A DNA stretch of 64,000 nucleotides. It comes from Bacillus pumilus (GTDB lineage Bacteria > Bacillota > Bacilli > Bacillales > Bacillaceae). The stretch spans positions 1,426,001 to 1,490,000 of the forward strand of contig NZ_CP027116.1 in the NCBI RefSeq assembly GCF_003431975.1. Direction: 5' to 3'. A program made the translations under genes and the position numbers. Shown one piece after another: positions 46,595 to 56,438 of this stretch. The stretch's first letter is position 1. Every line of letters begins with the position of its first letter. The notes under the pieces were generated by a model. The model had not been told where the DNA came from and made no database searches. It saw only the letters and a program-made list of their open reading frames with translations.

Positions 46595-47044
46595 GTGAAA
46601 ACGAAAAAAATCAAAGATATTATGACAAAAAAAGTAGTGACATGCCAGCAAGACGATAATACGTATGAAGCAGCAGTCAAAATGAAAGACGCGGATATTG
46701 GGGCAATTCCTGTGGTTAACGGAGATCAGCTCGTTGGCATCGTGACAGACCGTGACCTTGTCCTCAGAGGCATTGCAGAAAAAAAGCCTAACTCACAGGA
46801 AGTAGGCTCACTGATGACAAGGGAAGTCCTAACAGCAGAAGAAGATGCAACGCTTGAAGAAATTGTCCGGTTGATGTCAGAACATCAGCTCCGCCGCATT
46901 CCCGTTGTGAAAGACGGCGCATTAACAGGGATCGTCGCTCTTGGAGATTTATCCGTCGAAGATTTATCAAATGATCGTGCAGGAGATGCACTGACAGAAA
47001 TCTCTCAACAGGATCAAGATCATGGGCAAGGATTTCTTCATTAA
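46595..47044 (+). CDS. ylbB: YlbB, tandem CBS-domain protein
   Basis: A 149-residue protein made of two CBS domains (about 8-60 and 72-125: IMTKKVVTC...GIVTDRDLVLRGIA and MTREVLTA...GIVALGDLSVEDL). CBS pairs bind adenosyl ligands and act as energy or ligand sensors; the partner here is unknown. The GTG at 46595 has GGAGG seven bases upstream; the longer ATG reading reads through this ribosome binding site. Confidence 0.9.
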   Translation: MKTKKIKDIMTKKVVTCQQDDNTYEAAVKMKDADIGAIPVVNGDQLVGIVTDRDLVLRGIAEKKPNSQEVGSLMTREVLTAEEDATLEEIVRLMSEHQLRRIPVVKDGALTGIVALGDLSVEDLSNDRAGDALTEISQQDQDHGQGFLH

Positions 47045-47166
47045 GAGGGGCATATTTTAAATTCGTGTTAAATAGGCTGTATTGTCGTTGATAAATAGAG
47101 CAAGTTTTGTTTAAATGACAGTAGAAGGTACTTTTTGTACCTTGCCAATTTAACGGAGGTGTTTAT

Positions 47167-48210
47167 TTGAAAACTGTGCTCAAAACACTCCTCATCCTCC
47201 TGATTATATCCGGAACGTACGTTCTGTTTATTCAATATGGATCTTCACCAGAAAAAGAAAACAGCAATGAGCCGAAGGTGTCTAATGAAGAAACAACTAG
47301 CGATAAGCCGATCAATATCCCGAAAAGGGGGCTCATGTCCTTTATGGGGAAATCTTCGAATGAAGTGCTTAAACAGCTGGGAGAACCAGATCGCATTGAT
47401 CCTTCCGCATATGATTATGACTGGTGGGTGTACAACCAATCGAAGAAGCACTATATTCAAGTAGGGGTAAAGGATAGTAAAGTGGTGACCTTGTTTGCAA
47501 CTGGAGACGGGCTCAATGTCGAACCGTTTAAAATCGGTCAAGCCACAAGTGAAGTGTTTAAAAAAACACAAATTGCACCTTACATTCATGTAGAGGATGA
47601 ACAAAATTCATACCGATTCGAATTCTCAGAAGACGATATGAACACAAGACCCACTGTAAAAGTGGGAGATGATGTGTATGTTCAGCTTTACATGGATAAG
47701 TTCGAAAGCACCCTCTCAAGTATCAGGGCGTTTAACGCAGATACATTTGTGAAACAAAAACCGTATGAGGTCGTCTATCGTGGTCAATTGATAGAGCCTG
47801 AGGCAATATCGGGTGAAAAATGGAAAGATATCGAAGCTTCCAGTCAAAAACAAATTTTTGATATGACCAATATTATTCGTCATAAGTACAAACTCCCGAC
47901 CTTAAAGTGGGATGATGAAACCTCTGAAGTGGCATTCATGCATAGTGAGGACATGAGAGAGAATCATTATTTCTCCCACGAATCAAAAAAATACGGTACG
48001 CTGAAAGACCGGTTAGAAAGAGGCGAGGTGGCATTTCAGCTCGCAGGTGAGAACATTGCTTACAACTATGTAGATGGCCCTGCAGCGGTAGAAGGCTGGC
48101 TCAATAGTGAAGGTCACAGGAAGGCGTTATTAAATAAAGATTACACGCATCTTGGCGTAGGTGTGAAAGAAAAATATTACACCCAAAACTTCATCAAGAA
48201 AACATCTTAA
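47167..48210 (+). CDS. ylbC: YlbC, exported CAP-domain protein
   Basis: A 347-residue protein with an N-terminal membrane anchor or signal (about 4-22), a CAP-associated domain (about 55-200, RGLMSFMGKSSNEVLKQLGEP) and a C-terminal CAP/SCP domain (about 225-345) containing HSEDMRENHYFSH and GENIAYN. CAP proteins in spore formers are extracellular with unknown biochemical role. Start TTG at 47167 after GGAGGTG. Confidence 0.92.
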   Translation: MKTVLKTLLILLIISGTYVLFIQYGSSPEKENSNEPKVSNEETTSDKPINIPKRGLMSFMGKSSNEVLKQLGEPDRIDPSAYDYDWWVYNQSKKHYIQVGVKDSKVVTLFATGDGLNVEPFKIGQATSEVFKKTQIAPYIHVEDEQNSYRFEFSEDDMNTRPTVKVGDDVYVQLYMDKFESTLSSIRAFNADTFVKQKPYEVVYRGQLIEPEAISGEKWKDIEASSQKQIFDMTNIIRHKYKLPTLKWDDETSEVAFMHSEDMRENHYFSHESKKYGTLKDRLERGEVAFQLAGENIAYNYVDGPAAVEGWLNSEGHRKALLNKDYTHLGVGVKEKYYTQNFIKKTS

Positions 48211-48217
48211 ACGAAAG

Positions 48218-48244
48218 CAGCTGCACAATCGCAGCTGTTTTTTT
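48218..48244 (+). terminator. ylbC terminator
   Basis: CAGCTGC-ACAATC-GCAGCTG followed by a T run. Confidence 0.85.
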
Positions 48245-48318
48245 GATTAAAAAAGAGGCTCACCAAAATAGCTGCTGGTGTATATAGTATAGTAGGCATT
48301 TGTATGGGGGGTGAGGAT

Positions 48319-48732
48319 ATGACAAACAAACAAAAACAAACATCCATTGATGAATTTAAACAATTCGTCAGACGCCATCCGAAGTTAATTCAAGAAGTGC
48401 AAACGCAAGAAAAAAGCTGGCAAAGTGTATACGAAAATTGGGTCATGTTTGGTGAGGAAGATGAGATGTGGTCTCCTTACCGGCAAACACAATCTGAAGA
48501 CGCTAAAGAAGAAAAAGCCTCTAAGCCAAGTGGATCTGGAAAAGCAGATTTTATGTCTAAAATGGTTTCTGCCGTGAAAAAAATGGACGCCGATCAAATG
48601 AATGAACAAATTAACAAAATGAGCCAGTCCATTTCCTCTTTACAAAGCTTGCTCGGGCAATTTTCATCAAACGGCTCAAAGAAAGGTTCATCTGGAGGCA
48701 GTCAGCACCCATTCTCCTTCAGGAAAGATTAA
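48319..48732 (+). CDS. ylbD: YlbD, spore-coat-type protein
   Basis: A 137-residue acidic/polar protein of the YlbD coat protein family, beginning MTNKQKQTSIDEFKQFV. It has a Ser/Gly/Lys-rich C-terminus. The ATG at 48319 is preferred, five bases after GGGGGGTG. It forms a pair with ylbE, 19 bases downstream. Confidence 0.85.
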   Translation: MTNKQKQTSIDEFKQFVRRHPKLIQEVQTQEKSWQSVYENWVMFGEEDEMWSPYRQTQSEDAKEEKASKPSGSGKADFMSKMVSAVKKMDADQMNEQINKMSQSISSLQSLLGQFSSNGSKKGSSGGSQHPFSFRKD

Positions 48733-48751
48733 TGGAAAGGGGATGCTTTTG

Positions 48752-49000
48752 GTGCGGAAAGAAGTACAGGAGTTTGTCATGGCCGAAGAGGATCGAATCA
48801 AATTCATCAGACAGCGTCCTCTCTGGTACAGACAGCTGACTAGGCACCCTGAAAATCTATCGTCCTTTGAATTAGATAAAATGAATTTTTACGAAAAAAC
48901 CATTCCTCATCGTGTGAGTCAGTTGAGCAACAGTGTCCAAATGGCTGAAATGATGATTCAAATGTTTCAAGCAATGCGCAATCAAAATGGAGCCGGGTGA
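48752..49000 (+). CDS. ylbE: YlbE-like protein
   Basis: An 82-residue protein of the YlbE-like family, function unknown; a conserved LWYRQLTRHPENLSSFE stretch lies near 24-40. The GTG at 48752 (MRKEVQEF) matches the family N-terminus; an in-frame TTG one codon earlier or ATG at 48743 are alternatives. A short AGCC/GGCT hairpin and T run at its end may be a weak terminator. Confidence 0.83.
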   Translation: MRKEVQEFVMAEEDRIKFIRQRPLWYRQLTRHPENLSSFELDKMNFYEKTIPHRVSQLSNSVQMAEMMIQMFQAMRNQNGAG

Positions 49001-49069
49001 GGCTTTTTTGAGTTGATTAAGATGTCTATTTCCTGAGCATCCTATAAAAGTAGATGAAAGGAGAATCAG

Positions 49070-49480
49070 ATGATGAAATGGATGCTGTCAATATGCGCAT
49101 TGCTTTTTCTTATCACCGGATGCCAAAGTCAACATGGAGAAAAACAAGTCATGAAGCAAGATCCAGCTGTACCAGTAATGCAGAAAGCCCAAAGCGAAAT
49201 GAAGCAGCAAGGCTTTTTGATATATAAAGTACAGGGATCGTCTGTCTATATAGAAAGTACACTTCAAGATGTTCATCTTGAGCCTTCACGTTTAAAAAAG
49301 GATGAGAAGACGGGATATTTTACAGTATATGTAGACGGAAAACGTGCACGTAATGAGTATACTGCTGCATTTGTGGTCAAGCATCTTTCAAAAGGAAAGC
49401 ATAAAATGACCGTTGTGCTGAATTCCCGTCATCCAGAATATAAACAGAAAAGAGAAACATGGGATGTATTTATCACGTAA
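49070..49480 (+). CDS. Lipoprotein of unknown function, extra to the ylb cluster
   Basis: A 136-residue lipoprotein with lipobox ITGC (Cys near residue 18). The mature part looks all-beta, with SVYIESTLQDVHLEP and YFTVYVDGKRARNEY followed by LSKGKHKMTVVLNSRHPEY, a pattern seen in small Ig-like domains that present a VDG loop. A strong GAAAGGAG ribosome binding site precedes two ATGs. I recall no gene between ylbE and ylbF in B. subtilis 168, so this appears to be specific to this lineage. Confidence 0.75.
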   Translation: MMKWMLSICALLFLITGCQSQHGEKQVMKQDPAVPVMQKAQSEMKQQGFLIYKVQGSSVYIESTLQDVHLEPSRLKKDEKTGYFTVYVDGKRARNEYTAAFVVKHLSKGKHKMTVVLNSRHPEYKQKRETWDVFIT

Positions 49481-49537
49481 AAGCATTTTCTGATCTATAG
49501 GTTTCGTGGTAAACTATGAATTGGAGGTGCAACATTT

Positions 49538-49987
49538 ATGTATGCGACAATCGAATCTGTGGAGCTCCAAGAGGAAGCAAATCAATTGGCTGCCATGATT
49601 CTTCAGTCGGAGGAGGCTGAACATTACCGCGACTGCTTTAAGCGTCTCCAGCAAGACGAAGAAGCCCAACAAATTATTGCCCATTTTACAAAAGTAAAAG
49701 AGCAATATGAGGATGTGCAGCGGTTCGGCAAATACCATCCGGACTATAGAACGATCTCAAAAGAAATGCGTGAGGTCAAAAGAAAGCTAGATCTTCACGA
49801 TACAGTGGTTGATTTCAAAAAAGCAGAAACTGCGGTTCAATCCATCTTAGATGAGATTAGTATTGAAATCGGTCAAGCTGTATCAGCATATATTAAAGTT
49901 CCAACAGGGAACCCATATTTTGATGGTTTATCATCATGCGGCGGTGGCTGTGGATCAGGTGGCAGCTGTGGCTGTAAAGTATCTTGA
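49538..49987 (+). CDS. ylbF: YlbF/RicF, Ric complex subunit
   Basis: Subunit of the RicAFT (YmcA-YlbF-YaaT) complex that stimulates RNase Y-dependent RNA processing and affects competence, sporulation and biofilms. It has 149 residues, as in B. subtilis. A helical DUF964-type body is followed by the Cys-rich tail SSCGGGCGSGGSCGCK, whose cysteines bind an Fe-S cluster in the complex. TTGGAGGTG precedes the ATG. A terminator overlaps the stop. Confidence 0.94.
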   Translation: MYATIESVELQEEANQLAAMILQSEEAEHYRDCFKRLQQDEEAQQIIAHFTKVKEQYEDVQRFGKYHPDYRTISKEMREVKRKLDLHDTVVDFKKAETAVQSILDEISIEIGQAVSAYIKVPTGNPYFDGLSSCGGGCGSGGSCGCKVS

Positions 49988-50011
49988 CGAGACTTGAATG
50001 TCTCGTCTTTT
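49986..50011 (+). terminator. ylbF terminator
   Basis: GACGAGAC-TTGAAT-GTCTCGTC followed by TTTT, starting in the stop codon. Confidence 0.75.
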
Positions 50012-50052
50012 ACATAATGATTGAAAAGAATTGAAAAGCGGCAGGTGAAAAG

Positions 50053-50325
50053 ATGGAAACCAAACGTCAAGGGATGGTCGTTTGGCTGCATTCGTTAAAG
50101 CAGTCAAAGGCGCTAAGAAAATTTGGGAATGTTCACTATATTTCAAGGAAAATGAAATATGCAGTGATCTATTGTGATATGAATGATCTCGAGCGCCATA
50201 TGGCTAAGCTCAGCTCATTGCCATTTGTGAAACGTGTTGAGCCTTCATATAAACCTTTTATTAAATTAGAGTACGAATCCAAATTGGACAAAGCAAAAGA
50301 GTATGATTATAAGGTGGGCTTTTAA
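50053..50325 (+). CDS. ylbG: UPF0298 protein YlbG
   Basis: A 90-residue conserved protein of the UPF0298/DUF2129 family, beginning [17 protein letters not shown] and containing [19 protein letters not shown]. Function unknown. GGCAGGTGAAAAG supplies the ribosome binding site. It follows ylbF after a terminator. Confidence 0.9.
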
Positions 50326-50339
50326 AGACACAAAAAAAC

Positions 50340-50361
50340 CCCCGCGGCATCACCCGCGGGG
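50340..50361. terminator. GC-rich hairpin after ylbG, best T tract on the minus strand
   Basis: CCCCGCGG-CATCAC-CCGCGGGG. The plus strand continues TCCTTCTATTCTT (weak), the minus strand continues GTTTTTTT (strong). So it could stop transcription coming leftward into ylbG. The 310-base gap 50326-50635 also holds a small ORF and the rsmD promoter. Confidence 0.6.
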
Positions 50362-50427
50362 TCCTTCTATTCTTAATGATTCATTAAGGAGAAGGCAAAG
50401 GGAGAGGAGAAACCGGAGGAAGAACTT

Positions 50428-50487
50428 ATGGGGAAACGTAAGTCTTCTCCGCGGTTGGCAACAGCACCACATCAGATGCTGTTATAA
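50428..50487 (+). CDS. Possible 19-aa peptide ORF
   Basis: MGKRKSSPRLATAPHQMLL, with CGGAGGA seven bases before the ATG. The upstream region is purine-rich and contains a 17-bp near-palindrome (CTTAATGA/TCATTAAG). No promoter or terminator is evident, so this may be chance. Confidence 0.25.
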   Translation: MGKRKSSPRLATAPHQMLL

Positions 50488-50544
50488 GTAGTATGACCCC
50501 GCATTCCTTGATCTATACATAGAAAATGAATGAAAATCCTTGCA

Positions 50545-50573
50545 TTGTCCCTCGCGAAGTGATGTGGTAAGAT
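50545..50573 (+). promoter_or_regulatory. SigA promoter of rsmD-coaD
   Basis: TTGTCC, 17 bases, TAAGAT, with TGG before the -10 (extended -10). Confidence 0.6.
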
Positions 50574-50635
50574 AATGTTGAATTTTTTGTCATCAACAAT
50601 AACCAATAGAAGCAAGTAGAAAAAGTGGTGGAAAA

Positions 50636-51193
50636 ATGAGAGTCATCTCTGGAACGAGAAAAGGCCGCACACTTAAAGCGGTACCAGGTCAATCAACAAG
50701 ACCGACAACAGATAAAGTAAAAGAATCAATCTTTAATATGATCGGCCCGTATTTCGATGGCGGATGGGCTCTTGATTTATTTGCGGGAAGCGGTGGTTTA
50801 GGGATTGAAGCGCTCTCTAGAGGGTTCGATCACTGCATATTCGTTGATCGAGATATGAAGGCGATTCAGACGATTAAAGGAAACCTCAATCAATTGTCGC
50901 TGATGGACCAAAGTGAAGTGTTTCGAAATGAGGCAAAGCGTGCACTCGCAGCTGTTGTAAAACGAGAGGAATCCTTTCAAGCGATCTTTCTTGATCCGCC
51001 TTATAAAGATCAACAGTTGAAAGCACTTCTTGAAATGATTGACGAACATTCTTTATTAACAGATGACGGCGTGATCGTGTGTGAGCATGATAAGGACGTC
51101 ACGTTGCCAGAAGAAGCTGGACAGCTTTACATATCCAGGCAGGAACTGTACGGGTTGACCGGTATTACGATCTATAGAAAGCGGGGAAATTAA
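50636..51193 (+). CDS. rsmD: 16S rRNA (guanine966-N2)-methyltransferase RsmD
   Basis: SAM-dependent methyltransferase modifying G966 of 16S rRNA. It has 185 residues. Motif I is DLFAGSGGLGIEALSRG near 43-59, and the catalytic motif is LDPPY near 120. The ATG at 50636 follows GGTGG. coaD starts 3 bases after the stop, a pairing conserved across bacteria. Confidence 0.95.
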   Translation: MRVISGTRKGRTLKAVPGQSTRPTTDKVKESIFNMIGPYFDGGWALDLFAGSGGLGIEALSRGFDHCIFVDRDMKAIQTIKGNLNQLSLMDQSEVFRNEAKRALAAVVKREESFQAIFLDPPYKDQQLKALLEMIDEHSLLTDDGVIVCEHDKDVTLPEEAGQLYISRQELYGLTGITIYRKRGN

Positions 51194-51692
<499 letters not shown>

Positions 51693-51705
<13 letters not shown>

Positions 51706-52901
51706 AATTTCTGATAGTATAGCGCGATATACACGATCAAGCTGCATAATGTGATCAAAGGACCAGCTGTCACAAGCTGATTCCAAAGCATGCTGCTGTA
51801 CATGACAACCTGATGGCTTGCTTCAAAGGCACCTGCTGGGAGTGCAATGTCAGATCGAGAGACATAAAGAGGCTTGAATAATAAAAAGGCAAAAACAGCT
51901 GCATAAACCCCGTGGAGCAAACGAGCGAAGAAAAACGGTTTAAAGCGTATATCTGTTGCCGCCAAAATACCGGCGACTTGAGCTTGAACAGAAAACCCGC
52001 TGAATCCTAAAATAAAGCTGACGACAATCGTTTTAGCGAGAAGGCTGACTTCCTGTGACCCTGTTAGCTGGCTGCCTAATGTGATTTCGAATAAACCGGC
52101 AATCATCGCAAGATCTAATTCTGGCGGAAGATGCATCGCTTGCAGCATAGATCTGATCCCTATGGATAATAGATCTGTCACATGAACAACTGACAGCATT
52201 TTGCTAAACACAGAAAATAAGATAATAAAGCCGCCAATCATAAAGAGTGTTTGGACTGATGACATCACCGCATCACTTAAAATTTGGCCGAGCGGTCTTT
52301 TTTCTGCGAGTCTTGCTTTATGAAGAGCGCTGAATGCCTCTTGAAACGGTGGGAATAAAAATCGCTTACGACCTCTCAAGTGTGCATCATGCCGCGCTTT
52401 ATATCCTCGCATCGTCACACCAACAGCGAGATTCCCTAAATAATGTGCACAGGCCAAAACAACCCCTAAAGCTGGATGATGAAAAAAACCAACAGCCACC
52501 GCACCGAAAATAAACAGTGGATTCGATGAATTTGTAAAAGACACGAGGCGCTCCGCTTCGATTTGTGTCAGCTGCCTTTCCTGCCTGAGTCTTGTGGTTA
52601 ATTTTGCACCAGAAGGAAAGCCTGATGCCATCCCCATCGCTAGGACAAATCCGCCTACACCAGGTACCCGAAAGATGGGGCGCATAAATGGCTCTAATAA
52701 TACCCCGACAAATCTGACAATCCCAAAACTAATTAATAGCTCGGACAAAATAAAAAAAGGAAGCAATGATGGAAATACAACCTCCCACCACATTGCAAGT
52801 CCATTTTTCGACGCTTGCAAAGAGGCTTGTGGATGTGTAATCACAGTGGCTGTTAAAAAGATAAAAAATGCAGCGATGAACAGAGTGTTCCATTTTTTCA
52901 T
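51693..52901 (-). CDS. ylbJ: Sporulation integral membrane protein YlbJ
   Basis: Integral membrane protein needed for spore cortex formation in B. subtilis, with Gate/nucleoside-recognition-type repeats. It has 402 residues and about eight to ten helices; GVGGFVLAMGMASGFPSGAKLT near 80-101 and LGFSGFSVQAQVAGI near 305 are the family's conserved loops. The ATG at 52901 (MKKWNTLF) follows AAGGGG at about ten bases. It is divergent from ylbK. Confidence 0.92.
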
Positions 52902-53055
52902 GGAGATTTCGCCCCTTGCCGTTATGATCTATTGGCGAGCTCGTAATCCAAAAGAGAAACTTGCCGAGCCTGTCTTCTATTACTATACGAGCAGAAGGGG
53001 CATGTTTAGACCAATAGATTCGTATATATGCATAGAAAGAGGAGGGTGGATTTTC

Positions 53056-53835
53056 ATGAAGCGACCAGTCATCGGGCTTGCATTAGGCTCCGGGGGTGCG
53101 AGGGGAATGGCACATATCGGAGTTTTATCCAGTCTTGAGAAACAAGGAATTCAGATAGATATGATCGCTGGCAGCAGTATTGGAGCACTTGTTGGGAGCT
53201 TTTATGCGGCAGGACAAGACGTAGAAAAAATGAAAAAACTTGCACTTGTCTTCAGAAGAAAGTATTATGCTGACTATACACTGCCAAAAATCGGTCTTTT
53301 AAAAGGGAATCGAATTTTGCAGCTGATTCACACATTTACATATGGGAAGAAATTCGAAGAATTAAGAATGCCTCTTGCGGTTGTAGCCTGTGATCTCGAG
53401 ACAGGGGAGAAGATCGTGTTTAAAGAAGGGTCTGTATCACAAGCAGTGAGAGCAAGCATTAGCATTCCGGGCGTGTTTGTTCCTCACGAAATAGGTGGCA
53501 GACAGCTAGTGGATGGAGCGGTTGTTGACCGCATTCCTGTATCTGTTTTAAAAGAAATGGGTGCAGATCTCATCATCGCCTCTGATGTATCAAGAGTGAA
53601 AAAAACAGAAAAGGCGACGAGATTATCAGATGTCATTATGCAAAGTTTGGACATCCTTCAAAATGAACTGGTCCGTCATCAAACCATTCACGCAGATCTC
53701 ATGATCCGGCCGAAGCTTGAAACATTTAGCTCTAGTGCGTTCGCGCAGGTGCAGGAGATGATTGAAGCAGGTGAGCTCGCCGCAGATCAACTAGCAGGTA
53801 AACTGAAAGATGTCATTGATAAATGGGAGTGTTAA
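53056..53835 (+). CDS. ylbK: Patatin-like phospholipase YlbK
   Basis: Predicted lipid acyl hydrolase of the RssA/NTE patatin family, 259 residues. The oxyanion loop GSGGARG is at 11-17, the nucleophile elbow GSSIG gives Ser41, and the dyad Asp is in VDGA (Asp153). The ATG at 53056 follows AGAGGAGGG; a much longer in-frame reading starts inside antisense ylbJ and is rejected. Substrate unknown. It precedes ylbL by 4 bases. Confidence 0.92.
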   Translation: MKRPVIGLALGSGGARGMAHIGVLSSLEKQGIQIDMIAGSSIGALVGSFYAAGQDVEKMKKLALVFRRKYYADYTLPKIGLLKGNRILQLIHTFTYGKKFEELRMPLAVVACDLETGEKIVFKEGSVSQAVRASISIPGVFVPHEIGGRQLVDGAVVDRIPVSVLKEMGADLIIASDVSRVKKTEKATRLSDVIMQSLDILQNELVRHQTIHADLMIRPKLETFSSSAFAQVQEMIEAGELAADQLAGKLKDVIDKWEC

Positions 53836-53839
53836 TCGA

Positions 53840-54868
53840 ATGAAAAAATTGAATATTCGCTGGCTCAGCTTTTTTGTCGTTGTTCTTGTATTGCTTGGCT
53901 TAACCTTTGTCAAACTGCCGTATTACGTGACAAAGCCGGGAGATGCAACAGAAATTGCTCCCCACATTCAAGTAGACGGCGGACATGGCGAGAAGGGCAG
54001 CTTCTCGCTTATGACGATAAAAGTAGGTCCAGCCAATCCGTATACGTATTTGCTTGCGAAAATGAATAAATATGACGAAATCGTTCCAGAAGAAAATATT
54101 AAAGCGGACGGAGAGTCGGATCAAGATTATATGAAAAGGCAGCTTCAGCTCATGAAAAGCTCTCAAGAAAATGCCATGATTGCAGCGTATACAAAAGCAG
54201 GCAAAAAAGTAGATTATACATTTAACGGGGTTTATGCAAGCTACGTGATGAAAGGAATGCCTGCTTACGGCAAAATTGAAGTGGGCGACCGGATCAAAAG
54301 TGTTGATGGCAAGACCTATGATTCTGCTGATAAAATGGTTTCGTATATCAGCGGCCAAAAAGCAGGGACATCTGTCCGTTTTGTCCTTGAACGAAATGGC
54401 AAAGACATCACGGAGAAAGTGACGTTAAAACCATTTAAAGAAGAGCCGAATCGAGTTGGAATCGGCGTATCATTATTTACAGATCGACATGTGAAAGTCT
54501 CTCCTTCTATTAAGGTAGATATTGAAAATATCGGCGGCCCGTCAGCAGGACTTATGATGTCACTTGAAATTTATAACCAGCTGACAAAAGAAGATGAAAC
54601 ACATGGCTATGCGATTGCGGGAACGGGAACGATTGATGCCGATGGAACGGTCGGTCCAATTGGCGGAATTGATCAAAAGGTTGTGGCAGCAGATAAAGCT
54701 GGAAAAGATATATTCTTTGCACCAAACGATAAAGGTGACCCAAATTCAGACTACCGAAATGCAGTCAAAACAGCGAAAGATATTAAAAGTGATATGAAAA
54801 TTGTGCCAGTAGATACGATGCAGGATGCCCTGAACTATTTAAACAAGTTAAAAGAGAAAGCATCTTAA
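53840..54868 (+). CDS. ylbL: Membrane PDZ/Lon-type protease YlbL
   Basis: Membrane-anchored serine protease; in B. subtilis YlbL helps DNA damage checkpoint recovery by degrading the division inhibitor YneA. It has 342 residues. A signal anchor (about 8-25) is followed by a PDZ domain (about 126-200) and a Lon-like S16 domain with the catalytic dyad Ser235 (GGPSAGLM) and Lys280 (GIDQKVVAA). It is probably cotranscribed with ylbK. Its terminator hairpin begins 6 bases after the stop and is interrupted by insertion sequences. Confidence 0.94.
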   Translation: MKKLNIRWLSFFVVVLVLLGLTFVKLPYYVTKPGDATEIAPHIQVDGGHGEKGSFSLMTIKVGPANPYTYLLAKMNKYDEIVPEENIKADGESDQDYMKRQLQLMKSSQENAMIAAYTKAGKKVDYTFNGVYASYVMKGMPAYGKIEVGDRIKSVDGKTYDSADKMVSYISGQKAGTSVRFVLERNGKDITEKVTLKPFKEEPNRVGIGVSLFTDRHVKVSPSIKVDIENIGGPSAGLMMSLEIYNQLTKEDETHGYAIAGTGTIDADGTVGPIGGIDQKVVAADKAGKDIFFAPNDKGDPNSDYRNAVKTAKDIKSDMKIVPVDTMQDALNYLNKLKEKAS

Positions 54869-54874
54869 TCAAAA

Positions 54875-54897
54875 AGAGCAGCCATCAAGGCTGCTCT
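54875..54897. repeat. Left target-site duplication (ylbL terminator hairpin)
   Basis: A 23-bp hairpin, AGAGCAGCC-ATCAA-GGCTGCTCT, six bases after ylbL. It is followed by CAGCTTG instead of its T run. Confidence 0.88.
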
Positions 54898-54974
54898 CAG
54901 CTTGTAGACAAAGTCTACAATCTTTTTTATTTTTAGCGTAAGTATGATGGATGAAAATTAATGAAAAAGGCTTC

Positions 54975-55008
54975 CCACACACCTAGCCTAGCTTCGCTAG
55001 GTGTGTGG
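54975..55008. terminator. Hairpin over the 3' end of transposase A
   Basis: CCACACACCTAG and CTAGGTGTGTGG, 12-bp perfect stem including the last codons and stop of transposase A. A T tract follows on the plus strand and CCTTTTT soon after on the minus strand. Confidence 0.7.
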
Positions 55009-56335
55009 CAATTTTTTTCATGTTCTGGCATGCGGCTGTGAGGAGAACTTGCTCACTCACGTTTTGTTTTCCCCTCAACCGGCAGTAGCGAAGCCCATGC
55101 AGTTGTTTTGAATCTGCAAAGCTTCGCTCTATTTTTTCTTTTCTTTTTTTATATAGCTCTTTTCCAGAGACAGTTAGACGATTCTGTCTGATCTTTTCTT
55201 TATGTTCTTCCCATATGTGTCTTGAGATGACTTTTTGATGATTTTTAGACCTTGTGCATCTTTCAAGGAAAGGACACGATGCACATTTTTTAGGATCTGA
55301 TTTGTAGAATCGATAACCTTTTCGATCAGTTGTCGTATATAAAAGCTTCTCACCCTTTGGGCATATGTAATGGTCATGTTCAGAATCATACTGAAATTTC
55401 CACTTCTCAAATAACCCTCTTGTTGGATGAAAACGTCTATGAGCAATGACACCAAAAATATGTCGATCAGATAAACCTTTACAAATTGGTGTTGTCAAAT
55501 AACCTGAATCAAGCGCAACAGCTTCTACTTGAAAACCAAATCGTGCGATTTGGTGATCTAATCGATCAAGATACGGGACAGAATCATGAACATTTCCAGG
55601 TGTGACATGAGCATCAGTGATGATATTGTACTTCATATCCGTTGTACGATGATCTAGATAGAAAAAGCCTTCTGGCTTGTTTTCACGATAAAGATAGCCA
55701 CTTTCAGGATCAGTCATACTTTGACGAATGTCTTTTTCTGTTTTCACCTCCTCCTTTACCTTTAAGAGCTTTTTTCCATGTGCCACCCGATCTTCTTGGA
55801 CTGCTTCTTCTAATTCATTGATATAGTTCTGGGTATCTTGTTCAATCGTTTTTCTCGTATATTTATGTTTATTAGCATTAGCTTTAAGATGAGTTGAATC
55901 AGTAAAAAGAACGCGACCTCCTACCATATCATGATTGATAGCTTGAAGCACAATCTCATCGAAAATGTCTTGAAAAATCGTTGTATCTTTAAATCGAGTA
56001 CGACGATTCCAGCTAATAGTGGAGTGATGGGGAACGGGATCATTGATGTTCAAACCTAAAAACCATCTATACGCCATGTTATAGTAAATTTCTTTTTCGA
56101 GTTGTCTTTCAGAACGGATACCGTACAGGTATCCGATAAACATCATTTTGAACAAAATAAGCGGATCAAGAGAAGGACGGCCTTTATTCTCACTATAATA
56201 GGGTTTTACTTTATCTACGATAAATGAAAAATCAATGTACTGATCAATTTTACGAAGCAGGTGATCCTCTTCGACCAGTTGATCTAGCAATACAAATTCG
56301 GCTTCGTGCTGAGAAGAATTTCTAGTGTGGAACAT
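54983..56335 (-). CDS. IS1182-family transposase A
   Basis: DDE transposase of 450 residues, intact. It begins MFHTRNSSQHEAEFVLLDQL and has the N-terminal DUF772-type helical part (PLILFKMMFIGYLYGIRSERQ near 50), a first catalytic Asp in FTDSTHLKANANKHK, a second in ALDSGYLTTP, and the Glu in IERSFADSKQLHGLRYCR. A cysteine cluster (CPKGEKL, CASCPFLERC) forms a zinc-ribbon-like insert. The ATG at 56335 follows GGAAGGTG; longer in-frame starts extend into element B. A minus-strand TATAAT lies at 56375-56370. It shares the same layout as transposase B but is clearly a different protein. Confidence 0.93.
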   Translation of the reverse strand: MFHTRNSSQHEAEFVLLDQLVEEDHLLRKIDQYIDFSFIVDKVKPYYSENKGRPSLDPLILFKMMFIGYLYGIRSERQLEKEIYYNMAYRWFLGLNINDPVPHHSTISWNRRTRFKDTTIFQDIFDEIVLQAINHDMVGGRVLFTDSTHLKANANKHKYTRKTIEQDTQNYINELEEAVQEDRVAHGKKLLKVKEEVKTEKDIRQSMTDPESGYLYRENKPEGFFYLDHRTTDMKYNIITDAHVTPGNVHDSVPYLDRLDHQIARFGFQVEAVALDSGYLTTPICKGLSDRHIFGVIAHRRFHPTRGLFEKWKFQYDSEHDHYICPKGEKLLYTTTDRKGYRFYKSDPKKCASCPFLERCTRSKNHQKVISRHIWEEHKEKIRQNRLTVSGKELYKKRKEKIERSFADSKQLHGLRYCRLRGKQNVSEQVLLTAACQNMKKIATHLAKLG

Positions 56336-56438
56336 GAGAAAAACACCTTCCTTAAGTGGGGTTTTCTCTATTATAAAATGAGGAGATGGAAAGTTTAAGG
56401 GGAAAAATAAAGCTGTCGAGATTTTCTCGACAGCCTGC

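Larger units (their letters stand above)
54898..56437. mobile_element. IS1182-type element A (transposase on minus strand)
   Basis: About 1540 bp, bounded by CAG at 54898 and CTG at 56437, holding one intact transposase gene. The left end reads CAGCTTGTAGACAAAG and folds into a terminator hairpin (TTGTAGAC-AAA-GTCTACAA, T run inward). The right end, read inward on the minus strand, is CAG followed by GCTGTCGAG/CTCGACAGC and TTTATTTTT. The right boundary abuts element B with no host sequence between. The alternative reading is that A is nested in B's left-end hairpin, starting near 54924; see findings. Confidence 0.75.

Noticed and set aside
52594..53055. N-terminal extension of ylbK
   Set aside because: It runs antisense through the start of ylbJ; the ATG at 53056 has an ideal ribosome binding site and matches family length.
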